A stretch of DNA of 37,602 nucleotides from Bacteroidota bacterium (GCA_029561105.1 JAKQJQ010000048.1:1-37602); one strand, 5' to 3'; positions 15,794-26,432 are shown, numbered from the stretch's first letter. Program-made: numbers and translations. Notes: generated by a model from the letters alone, not told the origin.

Positions 15794-17183
15794 GGTGTGA
15801 ATGTTTTTGTCTTTCTCTAATGTAATTTTCTCCGGTGGCTTTGAGGATTGTCTTAACCTCCGCTTGCGCAATCACTGGGAATGTCCTGGCGTAAAGAAGG
15901 AACAATACAAAGAAGAAACCGATCGTACCAATGAAGGTCCCGATATCGACAAATGTTGGTGAAAACATCGTCCATGATGACGGAAGGTAATCCCTGTGCA
16001 ACGAAGTCACGATAATTACGAAACGCTCGAACCACATACCGATGTTTACTACAATCGAGATGATAAAGGAGAACATGATACTGGTCCTTAATTTTTTGAA
16101 CCACATGAATTGTGGAGAGAATACGTTACAGGTCATCATCGACCAATAAGCCCACCAGTAAGGTCCTGTGGCACGGTTAAGGAAAGCGTACTGTTCATAC
16201 TCTACTCCAGAATACCAAGCGATGAACAACTCGGTGATATAAGCCACACCAACGATAGATCCTGTAATCATGATGATGATGTTCATGAGTTCAATGTGTT
16301 GGATGGTGATGTAGGCTTCTAAATTAGAAACTTTTCTCATGATGATGAGCAGTGTGTTTACCATCGCGAATCCTGAGAATACCGCACCCGCAACGAAGTA
16401 AGGCGGGAAGATGGTGGTATGCCAACCCGGAATCACCGAGGTGGCGAAGTCCATCGATACGATGGTGTGTACAGAAAGTACCAGTGGTGTTGCAAGTCCT
16501 GCAAGAACGAGGGAAACCTCTTCAAAACGCTGCCAGTCTTTGGCGCGCCCACTCCAACCGAAGCTCAGGATGCTGTAAATTCTTTTTTGAAAAGGATTGA
16601 TGGCACGGTCGCGAATCATGGCGAAATCTGGCAAAAGTCCCGTCCACCAGAAAACAAGTGATACTGAAAGGTAAGTCGAAATCGCAAACACGTCCCATAA
16701 AAGTGGCGAGTTGAAATTGACCCAAAGCGAACCGAATTGGTTCGGGATTGGCAATACCCAATAGCCTAACCACGGGCGACCCATGTGGATGATTGGGAAC
16801 AAACCTGCCTGGATTACCGAGAAAATCGTCATCGCTTCTGCAGAACGGTTGATGGCCATTCTCCATCTTTGACGGAACAATAAAAGTACGGCCGAAATCA
16901 GCGTTCCTGCGTGACCGATACCTACCCACCAAACGAAGTTAGTGATATCCCAAGCCCAACCTACTGTTTTGTTCAATCCCCAGGTTCCGATTCCCGTAGA
17001 AATGGTGTAGATGATACAACCCAATCCCCAAAGGAACGCGGCTAATGCAATTGAAAATACAATCCACCAGTGTTTATTGGCTTTACCTTCAATCGGCGCG
17101 GCAACATCTACTGTTACGTCGTGATAGGTTTTATCGCCTATTACTAAAGGTTTTCTAATACTTGAGTCGTATATATGAGACAT
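15786..17183 (-). CDS. actC: Alternative complex III quinol-binding membrane subunit ActC (NrfD family)
   Basis: ActC is the NrfD/PsrC-like integral membrane subunit, with about ten helices, that carries the menaquinol site next to the iron-sulfur subunit ActB. The 465-aa protein begins with a short soluble stretch ending in HWWIVFSIALAAFLWG. It contains the family segments NFVWWVGIGHAGTLISAVLLLF, FPIIHMGRPW, FNSPLLWDVFAIS and DFATSVIPGWHTTIFPPYF. The second and last include conserved His and Asp/Glu residues implicated in quinol chemistry and proton transfer. It lies 27 bases after actB and overlaps actD. Confidence 0.94.
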   Translation of the reverse strand: MSHIYDSSIRKPLVIGDKTYHDVTVDVAAPIEGKANKHWWIVFSIALAAFLWGLGCIIYTISTGIGTWGLNKTVGWAWDITNFVWWVGIGHAGTLISAVLLLFRQRWRMAINRSAEAMTIFSVIQAGLFPIIHMGRPWLGYWVLPIPNQFGSLWVNFNSPLLWDVFAISTYLSVSLVFWWTGLLPDFAMIRDRAINPFQKRIYSILSFGWSGRAKDWQRFEEVSLVLAGLATPLVLSVHTIVSMDFATSVIPGWHTTIFPPYFVAGAVFSGFAMVNTLLIIMRKVSNLEAYITIQHIELMNIIIMITGSIVGVAYITELFIAWYSGVEYEQYAFLNRATGPYWWAYWSMMTCNVFSPQFMWFKKLRTSIMFSFIISIVVNIGMWFERFVIIVTSLHRDYLPSSWTMFSPTFVDIGTFIGTIGFFFVLFLLYARTFPVIAQAEVKTILKATGENYIRERQKHSHHE

Positions 17184-17210
17184 AATCCTTTATATTGTTT
17201 TTAATTTTTC

Positions 17211-20200
17211 TTAAGTATTTCTAACTTTTACGTGGTAAAACACGTTTGGCTTGGTTCCGACATGCTCCAATAAATGGTACATCCTGTCATCTTCGGCAAG
17301 TTCAGCTACTTTGCTTTGTTTGTCATTCACGTCACCAAAAATCATGGCCCCAGAAGAACAAGCTGCAGAACAAGCTGTTTGGAATTCACCGTCTTTAACG
17401 GCTCTTCCTTCGCGTTTGGCTGTCAGGATAGTCAATTGCGTCATTTGGATGCACATTGAACATTTCTCCATAACCCCACGCGAACGAACGTTAACATCCG
17501 GATTCAAAACCATACGGCCCAAATCGTCATTCATATGATAATCGAATTCGCTGTTCTTGTTGTATAAGAACCAGTTGAAACGACGTACTTTATAAGGACA
17601 GTTGTTGGCACAATATCTCGTACCCACACAACGGTTGTAAGCCATGTGATTTTGCCCTTGACGCGAGTGCGACGTTGCAGCGACAGGACAAACCGTTTCA
17701 CAAGGTGCATGATTACAATGCTGGCACATTACCGGTTGGAATGAAACCTGTGGATTGTCATTGGCTTCTTCCATTTGACCAAATCCGCCCAATGAACCCT
17801 TATCACCCCACAAACCTTTGAAACTTTCTTTTTTCTCGTTGTCGTGCTCAAAGGTATCTTCGGAAGAATAATACCTGTCGATACGCAACCAGTGCATGTC
17901 ACGGCTTCTTCTTACTTCTGATTTCCCTACCACGGGAACGTTGTTCTCGGCGTGGCAAGCGATAACGCAGGCACCACAACCCGTACAGGCATTCAAGTCG
18001 ATAGATAAATTGAAATGATGTCCGACAGAGCGATCGAAAGAATTCCACAGATCTACCTTAGTAGCCTCTACTTCCTGGTGATCTAAAGATACCATCGGTA
18101 CTTCGTTCCACTCTTTGGCGTCCTGGGTATTGAAAATAGTAAGTGTAGTTTCTTTGATGATATCGCCCCTACCCATCAAGGTCTTTTGTCCTTGTACACA
18201 GGCAAATTCGTGCATACCGGCACCTTTTTTCAAGGTTACAGTCTGCACATCGTTGAAATCTTTATAAAAAGCGTAGGCATTTACTCCTACCTGCATTTCT
18301 TCTTTTAAGGCAGCTTTCTTACCATAACCAAAAGCAAGACCTATAGTACCTACGGCTTGTCCTGGCTGAATAATCACCGGAACATTGTCAATGCTCACAC
18401 CGTTTACGGTAAGTGTCGCGTAACTTCCGTCTAAACCTCCGTTGGCTACGATGGCATTTTCCAAGCCCCATTTCTCAGCATCAGCTCTTGAAACGGTAGC
18501 GTAGTTGTCCCAGGAGACTCTTGTAATCGGATCCGGGAATTCCTGCAACCAAGGGTTGCCCGCTTGTTGCCCGTCGCCCAAACCGGTTTTGGTATACATG
18601 ACGAGTTCGGTTCCGCTGGCTTTTGACGCAGCCAATTCGCTTGCGGCACGACCAATGTCTCCGGTCACTCCACCAGCTGCCGCTGTCATTGTTCCAACAA
18701 CGAAACCGTCGTGCAATACTTTATTCCATGAAGCGCCTGCCATGTTTACACCTGCATTTGCTTTTAGATAATCGTAGAAAGTTCCGCCTTGACCATTCCA
18801 TGACATTAGAGCATCCTGGAATTGTTTGGTATCAAATAAAGGACGGATAGTCGGCTGCGTCAAAGAATAAGTCCCTTTGGTAATCACTACGTCACCCCAA
18901 GACTCAAGATAATGTGGTGCCGCTGCCGCGATAGTGGTAACCGAAGCGGTTTCGTCTTCCTTCAAAGAAAACGCAACTGACAATTTGGTTTTTTTCAAAC
19001 TGTCGACGAAATCTTTCCCGTTTGGTAAGGTGTAAACAGGGTTGACACCACTCATGATAAGTGTGTGTACACTTCCTGCTTTCATATCGGCTAAGAATTG
19101 GGCCATCTTTTCATTCGAACCTTTTCTGATCTGTCGGGTTCCGACAGTTGAAAACGCCGCACTGTTCAACGCCTGGTTGATGGCAAGCACCAACAATTGC
19201 GCATTTTTATCTTGGATTCCACAAACCAAAACGCCATTGCTTCCGGCTTGTTTGAGTTGTTGGGCAGCTTTCATCACCGCCTCTTCGTTGGCGATTTTCG
19301 AAGTCCCGATGGCACTTCCCGAAATCACGTTATAAATTTTAACCAAAGCTTGTTTTTGCTCGGCAACGGTCATCGGGATGCGTTTGTCGGCAGCGGCTCC
19401 AGACAAAGTCATATTGGCTTCGATTTGGAAATGCTTAGACATCTTTCCGTTTTTCGGAACGCGCCCTTTGGCGTAACCTGAGTCGTAGCTTCCGCCCTGC
19501 CAGTCTCCTAAGAAATCAGCACCAACAGAAACGATTACGGAAGCTTTTGAGAAATCGTAATCCACTAAAGCTCTTTCACCATAAACCGTCTCGAAAGCAT
19601 CTAAGGCAGCCGAAGAAGAAACCGCATCATAAACCACGTGTTTCGCGTTTGGGTTCTTCGCGATAAATTCGGTGATTAGCTTTTCTGTAGATGGGCTCGC
19701 CAAGGTATTGGTAAGCAAAACAACCTGTCCACCTTGCGCTTTCGCATCGGCAATACTGGCTTTTATTTTTGAATCGACTTCACCCCAAGTTGCAGCTTTA
19801 CCAGAAATCTTGGGTTGCTTGAGACGCATGCTGTCGTACAATGACAACACAGACGCATGAACCCTTGCATTTGCTGCAAATTTAGCACCTGGCAAAGTAT
19901 TGTTCTCTATTTTGATAGGACGGCCTTCACGGGTTTTTACCAAGACATTGGCAAAATCGAACCCATCAAATACGGTAGTTGCGTAAAAATCGGCAACTCC
20001 GGGAATGATATTTTCTGGCTGAACTACATAAGGAATCGACTTGTGTACCGGACCTTCACAGGCTGCAAGCGTGGCTGCTGCAGTTGAAAATCCAACGTAC
20101 TTCAAGAAATCACGACGAGTGGTTGAACCCGATAAGTTTTCCTTGTTGCCAAGAAATTCATCGGTTGGGATTTCTTCCACGAATTCGTTATTTCTAAGCG

Positions 20201-20267
20201 CCTCAACAATAGAACTATTTTCGTTTAGTTCTTCAACACTTTTCCAGTATTTTTTGTTTGATGACAT
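17211..20267 (-). CDS. actB: Alternative complex III iron-sulfur subunit ActB (fused molybdopterin-like and ferredoxin domains)
   Basis: ActB is the large periplasmic subunit. The 1018-aa protein has a twin-arginine motif TTRRDFLKYVGFS (Arg51-Arg52) followed by LAAC (about 67-70), which could act as a lipobox. The next 650 residues resemble the molybdopterin oxidoreductase fold. In this family no molybdenum cofactor is bound, and no classical N-terminal 4Fe-4S set is seen here. Residues about 760-1000 are the ferredoxin part, with CTGCGACVIACH, CQHCNHAPCETVCP, CVGTRYCANNCPYKVRRFNW and CSMCIQMTQ. These bind three 4Fe-4S clusters and one 3Fe-4S cluster in characterised ActB. Such fused ActB1-ActB2 proteins are typical of Bacteroidota. 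It follows actA by 32 bases. Confidence 0.95.
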   Translation of the reverse strand: MSSNKKYWKSVEELNENSSIVEALRNNEFVEEIPTDEFLGNKENLSGSTTRRDFLKYVGFSTAAATLAACEGPVHKSIPYVVQPENIIPGVADFYATTVFDGFDFANVLVKTREGRPIKIENNTLPGAKFAANARVHASVLSLYDSMRLKQPKISGKAATWGEVDSKIKASIADAKAQGGQVVLLTNTLASPSTEKLITEFIAKNPNAKHVVYDAVSSSAALDAFETVYGERALVDYDFSKASVIVSVGADFLGDWQGGSYDSGYAKGRVPKNGKMSKHFQIEANMTLSGAAADKRIPMTVAEQKQALVKIYNVISGSAIGTSKIANEEAVMKAAQQLKQAGSNGVLVCGIQDKNAQLLVLAINQALNSAAFSTVGTRQIRKGSNEKMAQFLADMKAGSVHTLIMSGVNPVYTLPNGKDFVDSLKKTKLSVAFSLKEDETASVTTIAAAAPHYLESWGDVVITKGTYSLTQPTIRPLFDTKQFQDALMSWNGQGGTFYDYLKANAGVNMAGASWNKVLHDGFVVGTMTAAAGGVTGDIGRAASELAASKASGTELVMYTKTGLGDGQQAGNPWLQEFPDPITRVSWDNYATVSRADAEKWGLENAIVANGGLDGSYATLTVNGVSIDNVPVIIQPGQAVGTIGLAFGYGKKAALKEEMQVGVNAYAFYKDFNDVQTVTLKKGAGMHEFACVQGQKTLMGRGDIIKETTLTIFNTQDAKEWNEVPMVSLDHQEVEATKVDLWNSFDRSVGHHFNLSIDLNACTGCGACVIACHAENNVPVVGKSEVRRSRDMHWLRIDRYYSSEDTFEHDNEKKESFKGLWGDKGSLGGFGQMEEANDNPQVSFQPVMCQHCNHAPCETVCPVAATSHSRQGQNHMAYNRCVGTRYCANNCPYKVRRFNWFLYNKNSEFDYHMNDDLGRMVLNPDVNVRSRGVMEKCSMCIQMTQLTILTAKREGRAVKDGEFQTACSAACSSGAMIFGDVNDKQSKVAELAEDDRMYHLLEHVGTKPNVFYHVKVRNT

Positions 20268-20299
20268 CGTATATAAATATTAGCTTCTTAATAAATTGA

Positions 20300-21628
20300 C
20301 TAGTAGTGGCATTTACCGCATTCCAAACCACCCATTTGCGCAGCAGTAAGTTTGTCTACGCCGTACTTTTTGGAAAGTTCTTCGTGAATTTTAGTATAAT
20401 ATTCGTTGCCTTCCATTTTCACGTCGGTTTTGCGGTGACAATCGACACACCAGCCCATTGTCAAAGGAGAAAATTGCTTCATAACCTCATAGGTCTGAAC
20501 CGGACCGTGACAAGTCTGACATTCAACTCCGGCAACGGTAACGTGCTGAGAGTGGTTGAAGTAAACAAAATCTGGAAGGTTGTGGATGCGAACCCATTTC
20601 ACCGGCTGGGTTTTACCGGTATATTTTTGTGTGGCCTGATCCCAACCCACAGCAGCATATAGCTTTTGAATCTCTCCGTCGTAGAACGCTTTTGAATGCT
20701 CGGCAGTAGCTGTGGTATCAGAAACCTCTGCAATGTTTTTGTGGCAATTCATACAAATATTCAACGATGGAATACCTGCGTTTTTGCTTACGCGCGCTGC
20801 TGAGTGGCAATATTTACAATCGATACCGTTGCTTCCGGCGTGGATTCTGTGAGAATAATGGATTGGCTGGATTGGCTCATAGTCTTGATCCACCCCGATT
20901 TGCATGAGGTAACCGTATACAAAATACCCACTAGCCAACAACAAAAAGATCGAAGTAACTAAAACCAAAAACTGATTCCTTGCAAACGCTTGCCAAATTG
21001 GTATGGTCGGCTCTTTTGGACTCATTTCGATTCCGTTGCTTTTCGCTACCCTGGTCAACACATTGTTTACCATAAACAACATCACAACCAGAATCAGCAT
21101 AACCACCGACAAGGCACCAAGAACGACATTGTTTGAAACACCACCTTCGGCAGCTGCTTCTGTTCCCGGAGGCCCAGCTGTAGGCTTAGCAGGTTCAGCT
21201 TTAGGTTCCGAAGTATAAGCAACGATGTTATCGATATCAGCATCCGACAATTGTGGAAATGGTGCCATTACCTTCTGCCCATTGTCAGCAAACAATTTCA
21301 CCGCCACCGGATCGCCAGATTTGATCATAGCCGAACTGTTTTTTACCCATTTGTAGAGCCAAGCCATCTCGTACTTTTGGGCAATTCCCCGTAAAGCAGG
21401 ACCGGTAGAAGCTCCATCAAGCTTGTGACAAGCCGCACAATTGGAATTAAAAAGTTCCTTTCCTTTGACAGGATCTCCGCCCGAAGTAGCAGCGGGAGCC
21501 GCAGCGGCGGGAGCTTCGGCTGCCGGAGCAGCGGTTTGAGCAATTGAAGTTAAGGAGAAAGTCAGAACGAATGCCAGACTAAAAATAAAGATCCTTGAAA
21601 TCGAATTATGGTTACCCACTTTTTTCAT
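20300..21628 (-). CDS. actA: Alternative complex III pentahaem cytochrome ActA fused to an N-terminal monohaem cytochrome c domain
   Basis: The 442-aa protein starts with a signal peptide (about 10-30) and an Ala/Pro linker. A class I cytochrome c domain follows with NCAACHKLDGASTGPAL (about 58-74) and a Met-containing VMAPFPQLSDADIDNIVAYT tail. A second transmembrane helix lies at about 168-190 and another at about 218-240. The C-terminal part has five haem motifs: CKYCH, CMNCH, CQTCH, CVDCH and the terminal CGKCH. Six haems in one chain are therefore predicted. ActA relays electrons from the iron-sulfur clusters of ActB; the fused cytochrome c could pass them on to CuA of the oxidase encoded by the same operon. 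It is the first gene of the operon, behind a good promoter. Confidence 0.94.
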   Translation of the reverse strand: MKKVGNHNSISRIFIFSLAFVLTFSLTSIAQTAAPAAEAPAAAAPAATSGGDPVKGKELFNSNCAACHKLDGASTGPALRGIAQKYEMAWLYKWVKNSSAMIKSGDPVAVKLFADNGQKVMAPFPQLSDADIDNIVAYTSEPKAEPAKPTAGPPGTEAAAEGGVSNNVVLGALSVVMLILVVMLFMVNNVLTRVAKSNGIEMSPKEPTIPIWQAFARNQFLVLVTSIFLLLASGYFVYGYLMQIGVDQDYEPIQPIHYSHRIHAGSNGIDCKYCHSAARVSKNAGIPSLNICMNCHKNIAEVSDTTATAEHSKAFYDGEIQKLYAAVGWDQATQKYTGKTQPVKWVRIHNLPDFVYFNHSQHVTVAGVECQTCHGPVQTYEVMKQFSPLTMGWCVDCHRKTDVKMEGNEYYTKIHEELSKKYGVDKLTAAQMGGLECGKCHY

Positions 21629-21714
21629 ATTATCTAATGATTATCGACTAAATTTGATTGGATTTATCTTACAAATAAGCACAATAAACCCAGTCTTGTT
21701 TTTAAAAACCTGCA

Positions 21715-21743
21715 CAAAAATACGACTTAAGAATTATTCTCAA
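21715..21743 (-). promoter_or_regulatory. Promoter of the act-cox operon
   Basis: On the minus strand TTG (21743-21741), 18 bases, then TATTTTTG (21722-21715) match the Bacteroidota consensus. The start of transcription would be near 21708, leaving an A/T-rich leader of about 80 bases before actA. Confidence 0.65.
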
Positions 21744-21792
21744 AACCTTAAAATACTCTTAAATATCAATTTATATCAATTCTAAATAATAT

Positions 21793-21828
21793 TTGCTGGC
21801 CGCGTTAATTCTAGAAATATTACATTTG
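21793..21828 (+). promoter_or_regulatory. Candidate promoter of the SPOR-domain gene
   Basis: TACATTTG at 21821-21828 matches the -7 consensus and lies 18 bases before the ATG. The best upstream TTG (21793-21795) is 25 bases away, slightly longer than usual. Confidence 0.4.
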
Positions 21829-21846
21829 TATTAAAATCACTGCTTT

Positions 21847-22236
21847 ATGAGAATTTTAAGAAACCAAACCTGCATTTTAGTTCTTTTTGCCTCAGCGTTT
21901 TGGGCTACAGATTTGTCTGCTCAGACGGGAAATATCACTTTGATGCAAGACCCAAAATTCGAGCAATTATTGAACGAAAAGCGAAAAATCAACGCGTCGA
22001 TTACCATCAACGACCGATATAAAATCCAAATCTTTAGCGGCGAAAGTGAAAACGCCAAGAAAGCGCTCGCCGAGTTCAGAAAAAACAGTTTAAACTATGA
22101 CGGCACGATTGTTTTTAACACACCGGTTTACAAGGTCTGGATTGGCAACTTTAAAACCCGAATTGAAGCCGAACGCAACCTTGCTGAGTTTAAAAAGAAG
22201 TATCCGAATGCGTTGTTGATTAAGCCTAACAAGTAG
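21847..22236 (+). CDS. Exported SPOR-domain protein
   Basis: The 129-aa protein has a signal peptide ending near ATDLSAQ (about residues 1-26), a short helical region, and a C-terminal SPOR domain (about 55-127). YKIQIFSGESENAKKALAEF and VYKVWIGNFKTRIEAERNL are the two repeats of the SPOR fold. SPOR domains bind peptidoglycan glycans stripped of peptide stems, usually at division sites, so a role at the cell wall is likely. There is no catalytic domain and no lipobox. It stands alone between the act promoter and the infB end, with its own terminator. Confidence 0.85.
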   Translation: MRILRNQTCILVLFASAFWATDLSAQTGNITLMQDPKFEQLLNEKRKINASITINDRYKIQIFSGESENAKKALAEFRKNSLNYDGTIVFNTPVYKVWIGNFKTRIEAERNLAEFKKKYPNALLIKPNK

Positions 22237-22261
22237 TGCCCGAGTGCAAAAGCAATAGAGC

Positions 22262-22291
22262 AAAAAAGCGTCCCAATTGGACGCTTTTTTT
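22262..22291. terminator. Bidirectional terminator between the SPOR gene and infB
   Basis: The stem GCGTCC/GGACGC with loop CAATT is flanked by A6 on the left and T7 on the right, so it works on either strand. It ends the SPOR gene 25 bases downstream of its stop and can end the rimP-nusA-infB transcript about 50 bases past the infB stop. Confidence 0.9.
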
Positions 22292-22342
22292 ATTCATAAA
22301 TCATAAACAAATCAGGTGACAAGGCACTCGTTCTTCCAGACA

Positions 22343-25120
22343 TTATTTCAACTTCTTCTTAACCGCTACTTCCTGGAACGCTTCAATCAAATCAAGCTGT
22401 TCAATGTCGTTATAACCTTTGATCTGAATCCCACAATCGTAACCTTTAGAAACTTCCTTGACATCGTCTTTAAAGCGCTTTAAGGCCGTCAATTCTCCGG
22501 TGAATACTACCACGCCTTCGCGGATGACACGGATTTTTGAGTTCCTGAAGATTTTTCCGTCGGTAACCATACACCCAGCAATCGACCCGACTTTTGAAAT
22601 CTTGAAGATCTCTCGGATTTCGGCCGTTCCTGTGATTTCTTCCTTCATTTCCGGAGAAAGCATGCCTTCCATCGCGTCCTTCAAATCGTCGATAGCATCG
22701 TAGATGATCGAGTAGTGACGGATATCGATTTCTTCTTTATCGGCGAGCTGTTTTGCATTTCCAGCCGGACGCACGTTGAACCCTATAATGATTGCATCCG
22801 AAGCCGAAGCAAGCATAACGTCAGATTCTGTAATGGCACCAACGCCTTTGTGGATAATGTTGATTTGGATTTCCTCGGTTGATAGTTTTGAGAACGAATC
22901 GGTAAGCGCTTCCACAGAACCGTCGACATCTCCCTTGATAATGATGTTGAGTTCCTTAAACTGCCCAAGCGCGATACGGCGACCGATTTCGGCTAGGGTA
23001 ATGTGGCGCTGCGTCCTAACCGACTGCTCGCGCTGCAATTGCGTACGTTTTACCGCAATCTGCTTGGCCTCGCGCTCGTCATCATAGATATTGAACTTAT
23101 CTCCGGCGGTTGGCGCACCGTCAAGTCCCAGTACGGACACCGGAGTCGACGGACCAGCTTCTTTGATCGTGTGTCCACGCTCATCATGCATGGCACGGAT
23201 TTTTCCGTGGTTTTTACCTGCCAGCATGTAATCCCCGATGCGCAAGGTCCCGTTTTGAACGAGAATCGTAGCGACATATCCTTTTCCTTTATCGAGCTGT
23301 GCTTCAACTACAGTTCCAGATGCCAGACGATCCGGATTGGCCTTTAGGTCTAGGATTTCTGCTTCGAGCAACACCTTTTCGAGCAATTCCTTCACGCCTG
23401 TTCCAGCTTTAGCCGAAATATCATGCGATTGGATTTTTCCACCCCAATCTTCAACAAGCAAGTTCATACCGGCAAGCCTTTCTTTGATTTTGTCAACGTT
23501 GGCGTTGGGTTTATCGATCTTGTTGATGGCAAAAATGATTGGCACATTGGCGGCTTGCGCATGGCTGATGGCCTCCTTGGTTTGCGGCATGATGTCGTCG
23601 TCGGCAGCGATTACGATGATGGCGATATCGGTCACCTGAGCACCACGCGCACGCATCGCCGTAAAGGCTTCGTGACCTGGTGTATCGAGGAAAGCGATTT
23701 TCTGTCCGTTATCTAAAGTCACTCCATAAGCACCGATGTGCTGGGTGATTCCACCCGATTCGCCGGCGATTACATTTTCTTTACGGATGTAATCCAAAAG
23801 CGAGGTCTTACCATGATCCACGTGACCCATTACGGTAACTATTGGCGCACGGGTAACCAAATCTTCTTCGCGGTCTTCTTCGACCACCATGTTTTCCTCT
23901 AGATCGGTGGTGATGAATTCTACTTCATAGCCAAATTCGTCGGCAACGATACTCAACGTTTCTGCATCGAGACGTTGGTTCATGGTTACCATGATTCCCA
24001 GTGACATACAAGTTCCGATGACTTTGGTTATCGGCACGTCCATCATTGTTGCAATTTCACCTACTGTTACAAATTCGGTTACCTTGATGGTTTTGCTACC
24101 TTCTTCGATAGAACGTTGTTCGTCTTCTGACTTCTGACGGTGCGTATCTCTCTTGTCGCGACGGTATTTTGCCGCTTTCGACTTTCCGCCTTTGCCTTGG
24201 AGTTTTTCCAGGGTTTCGCGGATTTGGTTTTTCACCTCTTCCTCTGTCGGCTCTACTTTGGCAACAATCGCCGGACGGTTTCCTTTGACAAACCCCGGAC
24301 GTGGGGCTCCTGGTTTGGCACCTGGGCCACCTGGCTTATTGCCTTGGTAACCTCCAGTGGATCCAACCGGGCGGCTCTCACCTGGCTTGGTAGGAATACG
24401 CTTGCGTTTGTTTTTATTGGCCGCGTTGTTGGCTGCTGCCGGATTGGTTCCTGCGGCCGCCTTCGGGTCTTCTTTTTTCTTCTTTGGCTTGTCGAACTGT
24501 GACAAGTCTATGGTTTGTCCGGTTAGGGTCGCACCTGATAATTTTTGATACTGTGTTGTAAACTCGTCTGGCGCCTGCTCTTCGGCCGCTGGTTTGGCTC
24601 CTCCGGATTCGGCAGCAGCCTGGCTTGAGCCCGCAACGGCAGGTGCTTCTGGTTTGGCCTCATTTGATTCTGCTTTGACGCCGTTTGCCGCAGGAGTTTC
24701 TGCAGATTTAGCTGCGCTCAGTTCGGCTGCGCCTCGGGTTGGCTCGGCAGGCTTGGCGGGATTCAAATCAATTGTCCCAACCTGTTTAAGTCCGGTAACT
24801 GTAGCTTTGGCTTTGATTACTTCGAGTCTTTGACGCTCTTCATCGAGTTTGCGCTTGTCTTCAATTTCCTTTTCCCGCTCAATGCGCAGCGCTTCCTTTT
24901 CCTTGCGCTTTTCCTCGCCCACTTCTTTAGAAGCCTCTTTATTCCCTTTGTCGCCGGCAAATTGGCTTTGCAGGATTCCATATTCCTTGTCAGAGATCTT
25001 CGCGTTCGGATTGGACTCAATGGCAATGCCCTTGTCCTTAAGGTACTCGACGGCCCGATCCAATGAAATATTGAATTCCCTTAAAACCTTGTTTATTCTT
25101 ATTATTCTTTCTTCAGACAT
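22343..25120 (-). CDS. infB: Translation initiation factor IF-2
   Basis: IF-2 is the GTPase that places initiator tRNA on the 30S subunit and promotes subunit joining. The 925-aa protein starts with the IF2-N helix bundle (about 1-55), then a long charged and Ala/Pro/Gly-rich linker (about 60-330) including a basic [10 protein letters not shown] patch. A second IF2-N-like domain precedes the G domain. The G domain contains GHVDHGKTS (G1, about 435), DTPGHEAF (G3) and NKIDKPNAN (G4). Domains II-IV follow, ending in the fMet-tRNA binding C2 region ([14 protein letters not shown]). Length is normal for the phylum. It is the last gene of the rimP-nusA-infB operon. Confidence 0.97.
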   Translation of the reverse strand: MSEERIIRINKVLREFNISLDRAVEYLKDKGIAIESNPNAKISDKEYGILQSQFAGDKGNKEASKEVGEEKRKEKEALRIEREKEIEDKRKLDEERQRLEVIKAKATVTGLKQVGTIDLNPAKPAEPTRGAAELSAAKSAETPAANGVKAESNEAKPEAPAVAGSSQAAAESGGAKPAAEEQAPDEFTTQYQKLSGATLTGQTIDLSQFDKPKKKKEDPKAAAGTNPAAANNAANKNKRKRIPTKPGESRPVGSTGGYQGNKPGGPGAKPGAPRPGFVKGNRPAIVAKVEPTEEEVKNQIRETLEKLQGKGGKSKAAKYRRDKRDTHRQKSEDEQRSIEEGSKTIKVTEFVTVGEIATMMDVPITKVIGTCMSLGIMVTMNQRLDAETLSIVADEFGYEVEFITTDLEENMVVEEDREEDLVTRAPIVTVMGHVDHGKTSLLDYIRKENVIAGESGGITQHIGAYGVTLDNGQKIAFLDTPGHEAFTAMRARGAQVTDIAIIVIAADDDIMPQTKEAISHAQAANVPIIFAINKIDKPNANVDKIKERLAGMNLLVEDWGGKIQSHDISAKAGTGVKELLEKVLLEAEILDLKANPDRLASGTVVEAQLDKGKGYVATILVQNGTLRIGDYMLAGKNHGKIRAMHDERGHTIKEAGPSTPVSVLGLDGAPTAGDKFNIYDDEREAKQIAVKRTQLQREQSVRTQRHITLAEIGRRIALGQFKELNIIIKGDVDGSVEALTDSFSKLSTEEIQINIIHKGVGAITESDVMLASASDAIIIGFNVRPAGNAKQLADKEEIDIRHYSIIYDAIDDLKDAMEGMLSPEMKEEITGTAEIREIFKISKVGSIAGCMVTDGKIFRNSKIRVIREGVVVFTGELTALKRFKDDVKEVSKGYDCGIQIKGYNDIEQLDLIEAFQEVAVKKKLK

Positions 25121-25174
25121 AAAATCTTTTTGTTGTTACTTGAGTTGCGTTGTTGTATGTTGTGGTAAAGATCG

Positions 25175-26419
25175 TTAGCTGTTGAATTCTTCTTTTAAAA
25201 TACGCATGACGTCGAGGATGGTTTCTTCTTCAAGATCGGTTCTTCTCACCAGGTCATTCACATCTTGTTTGAGGATGCTTCGGGCGGTGTCCAATCCAAT
25301 TTTAGCGAATTCATCGATTACCCATCCATCGATCTCATCCGAGAATTCTGTTAATTCTACGTCATCCTCCTCTTCTGCAATGTTACCTTCACGGATAACA
25401 TCAAGTTCATAACCGGTTAATAATCCGGCGAGTTTGATGTTGTGTCCGCCGCGGCCAATGGCTTTTGAAACCTCTTCCAACTTCAAGAAAACTTCGGCCC
25501 TTTTGGTCTCTTCGTTGATTTTAATCGAAGACACTTTTGCCGGACTCAGTGCCCTTGTGATGTACAACTGGTTGTTGGTCGTGTAATTGATGACATCGAT
25601 ATTTTCGTTGCCCAACTCGCGAACGATACCGTGGATACGCGAGCCTTTCATCCCAACGCAGGCTCCAACAGGGTCGATGCGGTCGTCATAAGAATCTACG
25701 GCTACTTTCGCTTTTTCGCCCGGAATGCGCACTACGTTTTTCACCATAATTAATCCGTCGAACACTTCTGGGATTTCCTGCTCGAACAATTTTTCGAGGA
25801 ATTTCTCTGAGGTCCTTGACATGATAATCTGCGGCTTATTGCCTTTAAGCTCTACGTTTTCAATGATTCCGCGTACGTTATCGCCTTTGCGGAAGAAGTC
25901 TGACGGGATTTGTTTCTCTTTTGGAAGTACAATCTCGTTGCCTTCGTCGTCTACCAAAATTACAACTCTTGGTCGAACATGATGTACTTCGGCGGTATAA
26001 ATTTCACCGATTAGGTCTTTGAACTGTTTGTACAGGTTGGTATTGTCGTGCTCATGGATTTTAGAAATCAGGTTCTGGCGCAAGGCCAAAATCGCCCTTC
26101 TTCCTAAATCGATGAGTTTTACTTCTTCTGAAACTTCTTCGCCGATTTCAAAATCGGGTTCGATTTTCCTGGCTTCGGTTAGCGTAATTTCTTCGTTCTC
26201 GAGGTCGAGATCGTCATCGGCTACAATGACGCGTCTTCTCCAGATTTCCATATCGCCTTTGTCTGGATTGATGATGATGTCAAAGTTATCATCCGATCCG
26301 AATTTTTTCTTCAATGCATTTCTAAATACATCCTCCAAAATCGCCATAAGCGTTACCCGATCAATGAGTTTATCGTCTTTAAACTCTGAAAATGATTCGA
26401 TTAATGCCAAATTTTCCAT
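25175..26419 (-). CDS. nusA: Transcription termination/antitermination factor NusA
   Basis: NusA binds RNA polymerase and nascent RNA to control pausing, termination and antitermination. The 414-aa protein has the N-terminal polymerase-binding domain (about 1-125, including LMAILEDVFRNALKKKFG). The S1 domain follows (about 130-200, GEIYTAEVHHVRPRVVILV). KH1 (DPVGACVGMKGSRIHGIVREL, about 265-285) and KH2 (SKAIGRGGHNIKLAGLLTGYELDV, about 330) come next. A short acidic tail follows with one helix-hairpin-helix-like repeat. It lacks the two long acidic repeats of Escherichia coli NusA, as is usual outside Gammaproteobacteria. It lies 13 bases after rimP and 54 bases before infB. Confidence 0.96.
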   Translation of the reverse strand: MENLALIESFSEFKDDKLIDRVTLMAILEDVFRNALKKKFGSDDNFDIIINPDKGDMEIWRRRVIVADDDLDLENEEITLTEARKIEPDFEIGEEVSEEVKLIDLGRRAILALRQNLISKIHEHDNTNLYKQFKDLIGEIYTAEVHHVRPRVVILVDDEGNEIVLPKEKQIPSDFFRKGDNVRGIIENVELKGNKPQIIMSRTSEKFLEKLFEQEIPEVFDGLIMVKNVVRIPGEKAKVAVDSYDDRIDPVGACVGMKGSRIHGIVRELGNENIDVINYTTNNQLYITRALSPAKVSSIKINEETKRAEVFLKLEEVSKAIGRGGHNIKLAGLLTGYELDVIREGNIAEEEDDVELTEFSDEIDGWVIDEFAKIGLDTARSILKQDVNDLVRRTDLEEETILDVMRILKEEFNS

Positions 26420-26432
26420 GTCAACTCTCTAT

